NCBI GenBank assembly: GCA_016190025.1
Contig: JACPRG010000127.1
Span: 1 to 20,780, forward strand
Length of the DNA: 20,780 nt
Reading direction: 5' to 3'
Source: Candidatus Tectimicrobiota bacterium
GTDB taxonomy: Bacteria > UBA8248 > JACPRG01
Part shown: piece after piece, positions 15,932 through 20,780 of the stretch
How the letters are laid out: each line of letters starts with the position of its first letter
How positions within the stretch are numbered: the stretch's first letter is position 1
Position numbers and translations under genes: made by a program
The notes under the pieces: model-generated
The model's database searches: none
Seen by the model: the letters and a program-made list of their open reading frames with translations, nothing else
Told to the model about the DNA's origin: nothing

Positions 15932-16588
15932 TCAACGGATCTCCACTTCCGTGACCGTCTCCAGCTTTCGCAGGGCGCTAGTCAGATCCAGGGGGCGTAT
16001 GTCTCGGGGCGCTTCCAGAACGGCCCGGATTTCCATTCGATTCGAGGTCCGATCGCTTCGGAAGTCCAGGGAGACGACGTTCGCTCCCAAGCCCTGGAAG
16101 ACGTCTTCCACGTCTTTGAGGAATCCCGGCGCGGCGCGCGCGCTGATGTACACGCTCCGGGTCCCTTTGGGAGGGAGGAACAGGGATTCGACCCGGCGGA
16201 GGATCACCAATCCCAGGAGAACGAAGCCGGTGGCCATCAGCGCGCCCCAGTAGATGCCGGCGCCGACGGCCATGCCGATCCCCGCGGTGGTCCACAGGCT
16301 GGCCGCCGTGGTCAGGCCCCGGACCGAGATTCCCAGGCGGAGGATGGCCCCGGCGCCCAGGAAGCCTACGCCCGTCACCACGTTGGCGGCGATGCGGGTG
16401 GGATCGCTCCCAGGCCCCTCGGCCATCTCAATCGAGACGACCGTGGCCAGCGCGGCGCCCAGGCTCAGGATGAGGTGGGTGCGAAGGCCCGCCGGCTGAT
16501 TCCTCCACTCCCGCTCCACCCCCACGAGCCCGCCGAGGAGCGTGGAGAGCAGGAGCCTGAAGAAAATTTCGCCGGCGCTCAGGGTCAT
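15932..16588 (-). CDS. MgtC/SapB family membrane protein
   Basis: A 218-residue protein. The N-terminal ~150 residues hold four to five membrane helices with the MgtC signatures GGLVGVEREWRNQPAGLRTH, VTGVGFLGAGAI and RGLTTAASLWTTAGIGMAVG. The C-terminal ~75 residues form a soluble ACT-like domain (VYISARAAPGFLKDVEDVF...), as in longer MgtC proteins. In Salmonella and Mycobacterium the family modulates ATP synthase and survival at low magnesium; environmental members are poorly defined. The gene lies 29 bases after enolase and 47 before DUF3047. A GC-rich hairpin sits in the short gap before its start. ATG at 16588 has no strong ribosome site apart from the GGAA in that hairpin loop. Confidence 0.9.
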   Translation of the reverse strand: MTLSAGEIFFRLLLSTLLGGLVGVEREWRNQPAGLRTHLILSLGAALATVVSIEMAEGPGSDPTRIAANVVTGVGFLGAGAILRLGISVRGLTTAASLWTTAGIGMAVGAGIYWGALMATGFVLLGLVILRRVESLFLPPKGTRSVYISARAAPGFLKDVEDVFQGLGANVVSLDFRSDRTSNRMEIRAVLEAPRDIRPLDLTSALRKLETVTEVEIR

Positions 16589-16596
16589 CTCGGGTT

Positions 16597-16612
16597 CGGC
16601 GGTTCCCCGCCG
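16597..16612 (-). other. Stem-loop in the enolase-MgtC gap
   Basis: A perfect 6-bp GC stem (CGGCGG / CCGCCG) with a GGAA tetraloop on the transcribed strand sits 5 bases after the enolase stop and 8 bases before the MgtC ATG. GNRA-like loops are very stable. It has no U-tract, so it is not a normal terminator; it may tune MgtC translation or mRNA stability. Confidence 0.4.
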
Positions 16613-16617
16613 CTCCG

Positions 16618-18148
<1,531 letters not shown>

Positions 18149-18176
18149 TCCTCATTCCCCTGCGCCGGCCCTCTCC

Positions 18177-18205
18177 TTGACAGGCCTCGCACCCTCTTTT
18201 ATATT
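18177..18205 (+). promoter_or_regulatory. sigma70-type promoter for miaB
   Basis: A perfect TTGACA (18177-18182) and TATATT (18200-18205) are separated by 17 bases. This is the best promoter in the window. Transcription would begin near 18212, ~36 bases before the ATG at 18248. Confidence 0.65.
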
Positions 18206-18247
18206 AAATGATTCTATTGAAAGCCTCTCCCCTCGGGACTCGGCGCG

Positions 18248-19561
18248 ATGAATCGCAAGTTTTCAATTCTGACGTACGGTTGTCAAATGAATGAAAACGA
18301 TTCCGAGTGGATCTCCGGGATCCTCCAGGGGGAGGGTTATGACCCGGCCGAAGACCTCTCCCAAGCCGATCTCATCCTGGTCAACACGTGCAGCATCCGG
18401 GACAAGGCCGAGCAGAAGATATTCAGCAAGCTGGGTCAGCTCGCGGGGCTGAAGAAAAAGAACCCCGCTCTCCAGATCGGCGTCTGCGGCTGCGTGGCCC
18501 AGCGGATGGGGGACCAGATCGTCCGGCGGGCGCCGGCCGTGGACCTGGTCTTCGGCACCCAGAACATCTCCAAGCTTCCCGACCTGCTGGGTCGGCTCGC
18601 GGAACGGGTCGGGAGCGTGGTAGACATTGAACCCGTCCCGTTCGATTGGGGCGCCGACACCCCTGTCATCCGGCAGAACAAGATCAAGGCCTTCGTCACC
18701 GTCTCCGTCGGATGCAACAAGAATTGCTCTTTCTGCGTCGTGCCCCTCACGCGGGGTCGGGAGATCAGCAAGCCCAGGGAAGTCATCCTGAAGGAGGTGC
18801 GGGCGCTTGCCCGGGAAGGCTATCAGGAGGTCACCCTCCTCGGCCAGAACGTCAACTCCTACGGGCGGGACCTCTCGAAAAATCCCACGTTCCCGGGCCT
18901 CTTGCGCGCCGTCGCCGCCGTGGAGGGGATCGCGCGGGTGAGGTTCACCACCTCCCATCCCCGCGACCTGTCCCCGGGTCTCATCGAGGTGATGGCCTCC
19001 GAACCGAAGGTCTGCGAGTACTTTCATCTGCCCATCCAGTCGGGTTCCGACCGGGTGCTCAAACGGATGTACCGGGGATACACGGCCAAGTCGTACATGG
19101 AAAAAGCGCGGGCCCTGCGCAAGGCGGTCCCCCACGTCGCTTTGACGACAGACATCATCACCGGATTTCCGGGTGAAATGGAGGAAGATCACCGGGAAAC
19201 GCTGAAAGTGCTTGCGGAAGTTGAATTCGATAATATCTTTCTGTTCAAGTACTCCGTGCGGCCGGGAACGCCTGCGGCCGAATTCGGGGATCAGGTTTCG
19301 GAAGAGGTGAAGTCGAGACGGTTCGCAGAGATCAGGACCCTCCAGGAGGAGATCACCGCAAGGAAACACCGTTCGCTGAAGGGAACGGTGCAAGAGGTCT
19401 TGGTGGAGGGTCCGAGCCCCAAGGAGCTTGGCAAGCTCACCGGGCGGACGCGGACCAACAAGATCGTGAACTTTTTCGGGCCGCTCAGGCTCGTGGGGCA
19501 TCTAATTCCCATTGAAATCACTGGCTCCGGGCTTTATAGCCTGGAGGGCAAGGCGGCGTAA
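18248..19561 (+). CDS. miaB: tRNA-2-methylthio-N6-dimethylallyladenosine synthase
   Basis: A 437-residue radical-SAM methylthiotransferase adding the 2-methylthio group at A37 of tRNAs reading UNN codons. The N-terminal cluster-binding domain has C12 (TYGCQMN), C48 (VNTCSIRDKAE) and C82 (GVCGCVAQR). The radical-SAM cluster is C156-x3-C160-x2-C163 in VGCNKNCSFCVVPLTRG. LGQNVNSYG and HLPIQSGSDRVLKRMYRGYT are MiaB-type signatures. The TRAM domain occupies the last ~65 residues, ending in GHLIPIEITGSG. All six cluster cysteines are present. The gene has its own strong promoter and is followed after 18 bases by the BFN-domain gene. Confidence 0.98.
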   Translation: MNRKFSILTYGCQMNENDSEWISGILQGEGYDPAEDLSQADLILVNTCSIRDKAEQKIFSKLGQLAGLKKKNPALQIGVCGCVAQRMGDQIVRRAPAVDLVFGTQNISKLPDLLGRLAERVGSVVDIEPVPFDWGADTPVIRQNKIKAFVTVSVGCNKNCSFCVVPLTRGREISKPREVILKEVRALAREGYQEVTLLGQNVNSYGRDLSKNPTFPGLLRAVAAVEGIARVRFTTSHPRDLSPGLIEVMASEPKVCEYFHLPIQSGSDRVLKRMYRGYTAKSYMEKARALRKAVPHVALTTDIITGFPGEMEEDHRETLKVLAEVEFDNIFLFKYSVRPGTPAAEFGDQVSEEVKSRRFAEIRTLQEEITARKHRSLKGTVQEVLVEGPSPKELGKLTGRTRTNKIVNFFGPLRLVGHLIPIEITGSGLYSLEGKAA

Positions 19562-19579
19562 GAGCGGGAGGCAACGAGG

Positions 19580-20098
19580 ATGGTGGAGATGAAGGTCAAG
19601 GGACTCACCCTTGATCCCCTCACCAACATGCCCATCGTGATACTCAAGGACCTGGAAGAGAAGAAGGTCTTGCCCATCTGGGTGGGGATTTTCGAGGCCA
19701 ACGCCATCGCCCTGGAAATGGAGCAGGTCACCACTCCCCGCCCCATGACCCACGACCTCATCAAGAACATCATCGAGGGGTTCAAGGCACAGGTCGCCCG
19801 GGTGGTGGTCAATGACCTGAAGGACAACACCTTCTACGCCACCATCACCCTGAATTTCAATGGGACGGAAGTCATCGTCGATTCCCGTCCCTCGGATGCC
19901 ATCGCCCTGGCGCTGCGCGTCAACGCCCCCATCTACGTGGCCAAGAAGGTCATCGAGGAGGCCCGGAGCATCGAGTTCGCAGAACAGCAATCCTCCGCCG
20001 CCGGGAAGGACGCGGAAGAGGGGATGCCCGACACCGATGACTGGAAGAAGTGGCTGGAAAACCTCAAACCCGAGGATTTCGGAAAATACGACGTGTAG
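19580..20098 (+). CDS. Bifunctional nuclease (BFN, DUF151) domain protein
   Basis: A 172-residue protein. The opening EMKVKGLTLDPLTNMPIVIL and the segments LPIWVGIFEANAIA and IVDSRPSDAIALALRVNAPI are the BFN/DUF151 signatures. The domain fills residues 1-140; an acidic, variable tail ends in WLENLKPEDFGKYDV. BFN proteins have DNase/RNase activity in plants and are conserved in many bacteria, where their role is unsettled. GGGAGG precedes the ATG. It lies 18 bases after miaB, and the two are very likely cotranscribed. I infer a role in nucleic-acid or RNA-related metabolism, but only from association. Confidence 0.9.
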   Translation: MVEMKVKGLTLDPLTNMPIVILKDLEEKKVLPIWVGIFEANAIALEMEQVTTPRPMTHDLIKNIIEGFKAQVARVVVNDLKDNTFYATITLNFNGTEVIVDSRPSDAIALALRVNAPIYVAKKVIEEARSIEFAEQQSSAAGKDAEEGMPDTDDWKKWLENLKPEDFGKYDV

Positions 20099-20359
20099 CG
20101 CCCCCGCAAAAGACCCCAGCCCGGCGGACCGACGCCTCGGTCCTCCCGGCGACTGTCCTCTTCAGCCCCTGGCCAAGCCCGAACCCACCCCCTCTCCTTA
20201 CCCGCCCCGTCCGAGGCATCCCGGACCCCGGAAAAGCGCTCCGCGCCGCCGCGCGCCCCATGTTGGGGGTGCGGCCTTGCGCTTCTCTCCGTCCGGACTC
20301 GCCGGTCCGTCCCTGCCGAACCCTCCGTTCATTTTCCTGCGGGTCTGCGCCGGTTGCGT

Positions 20360-20387
20360 CCCTCTCTTTCCAAGGGAGGGGCCTTTT
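20360..20387 (+). terminator. Terminator-like hairpin downstream of the BFN gene
   Basis: A 9-bp stem (CCCTCTCTT / AAGGGAGGG, one G-U pair) with a 3-base loop is followed by GCC then TTTT. The T-run is short. It lies 262 bases after the BFN stop and just before hemB, so it probably ends the miaB-BFN transcript. Confidence 0.45.
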
Positions 20388-20456
20388 CCGCCGGGGGGGC
20401 CTGTGACATACTGATGGGGCGGGCTGCCGAAGGGCCGCATCCCGAGGCCGAAGTGG

Positions 20457-20462
20457 AAGGAG
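20457..20462 (+). promoter_or_regulatory. Ribosome binding site for hemB
   Basis: AAGGAG lies 6 bases before the ATG at 20469, which fixes the start of a gene cut by the window edge. Confidence 0.65.
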
Positions 20463-20468
20463 AACCCC

Positions 20469-20780
20469 ATGGAGCACTGGACCCATCAGGTCAAGTCGTC
20501 GCCGATGGCGTACCGACCTCGGCGTCTCCGGGAAACCGACGCCATCCGGCGCATGGTCCGGGAGACGCGCCTCGACCCCTCCGGCTTCATCTACCCCCTG
20601 TTCGTGGTCCCCGGGAAGGGCGCGCGCAGGGAGATCCCTCCCATGCCGGGGAACTACCAGCTTTCCGTGGACCGGGTGGCCGAAGAGGCCGCGAAGGTGG
20701 TGGAGGCGGGCGTGCCGGCCGTGATGCTCTTCGGCATCCCCGAGAGGAAGGACGAAGAGGCGACCGGCGCCTGGGCGGAC
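20469..20780 (+). CDS. hemB: Delta-aminolevulinic acid dehydratase (porphobilinogen synthase), N-terminal part
   Basis: The first 104 residues are present, open to the window end. After a ~12-residue lead come YRPRRLRETDAIRRMVRET, then GFIYPLFVVPGKG, IPPMPGNYQLSVD and VPAVMLFGIPERKDEEATGA. This is the conserved opening of HemB, which joins two 5-aminolevulinate molecules into porphobilinogen in haem and cobalamin synthesis. The active-site lysines and metal-binding region lie beyond the window, so the zinc or magnesium type cannot be told. Truncation is due only to the window edge. Confidence 0.95.
   Translation, partial: MEHWTHQVKSSPMAYRPRRLRETDAIRRMVRETRLDPSGFIYPLFVVPGKGARREIPPMPGNYQLSVDRVAEEAAKVVEAGVPAVMLFGIPERKDEEATGAWAD

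Larger units (their letters stand above)
20099..20468. other. Intergenic region before hemB
   Basis: These 370 bases are C-rich on the plus strand and hold no convincing gene. They contain a terminator-like hairpin at 20360-20387 and the hemB ribosome site. A CATACT at 20407-20412 with TTTTCC 17 bases upstream could be a weak hemB promoter. Confidence 0.4.

Overview
This is a high-GC, gene-dense bacterial chromosome segment, roughly 70% GC in most of the coding DNA I counted by eye. It carries mostly core genes: three-domain HisRS, bacterial-type AspRS with a GAD insertion, enolase, MiaB, HemB, ComEC and a BFN nuclease. Two secreted proteins belong to families (DUF3047, DUF3108) that I associate with Gram-negative, Desulfobacterota-, NC10- or Proteobacteria-like lineages. 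A predicted lipoprotein and several Sec signal peptides also fit a diderm. I cannot name the organism from sequence alone. No rRNA, tRNA, CRISPR array, insertion sequence or phage gene was seen.

Layout. Positions 1-1463 (minus strand): a broken RCK-type potassium channel remnant, a CGNR-zinc-finger-like protein, and the start of a CHASE2 sensor protein that runs off the window. Positions 1616-2084 (plus): FxsA with its own promoter. Positions 2110-6797 (minus): a probable operon comEC, sirtuin, hisS from a good sigma70-type promoter. Positions 6953-9374 (plus): a divergent transcription unit, small lipoprotein then aspS. Positions 9451-12275 (minus): a lower-GC accessory block with an NMT1/THI5-like periplasmic binding protein, a UbiD-family decarboxylase and a tiny overlapping ORF. 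Positions 12297-14197 (minus): ROK sugar kinase then a DUF3108 secreted protein. Positions 14323-14970 (plus): a DedA membrane protein. Positions 15090-18148 (minus): enolase, MgtC-like protein, DUF3047 secreted protein. Positions 18177-20098 (plus): miaB then a BFN-domain nuclease. Positions 20469-20780 (plus): the first 104 codons of hemB.

How the genes fit together. Most are housekeeping: translation (hisS, aspS, miaB), glycolysis (eno, ROK kinase), haem synthesis (hemB), DNA uptake (comEC). The 9.4-12.3 kb block looks like an acquired function, uptake or sensing of a small organic or aromatic molecule coupled to a prenylated-FMN decarboxylase. It has no permease, ATPase or UbiX partner in view.

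I found no clear undescribed multi-gene system. The observations most worth a second look are a sirtuin that has lost all four zinc-binding cysteines, the potassium channel reduced to one membrane segment fused to its RCK-C domain, a UbiD protein with Asn in place of a catalytic Glu, and a ComEC whose nuclease motif is altered.
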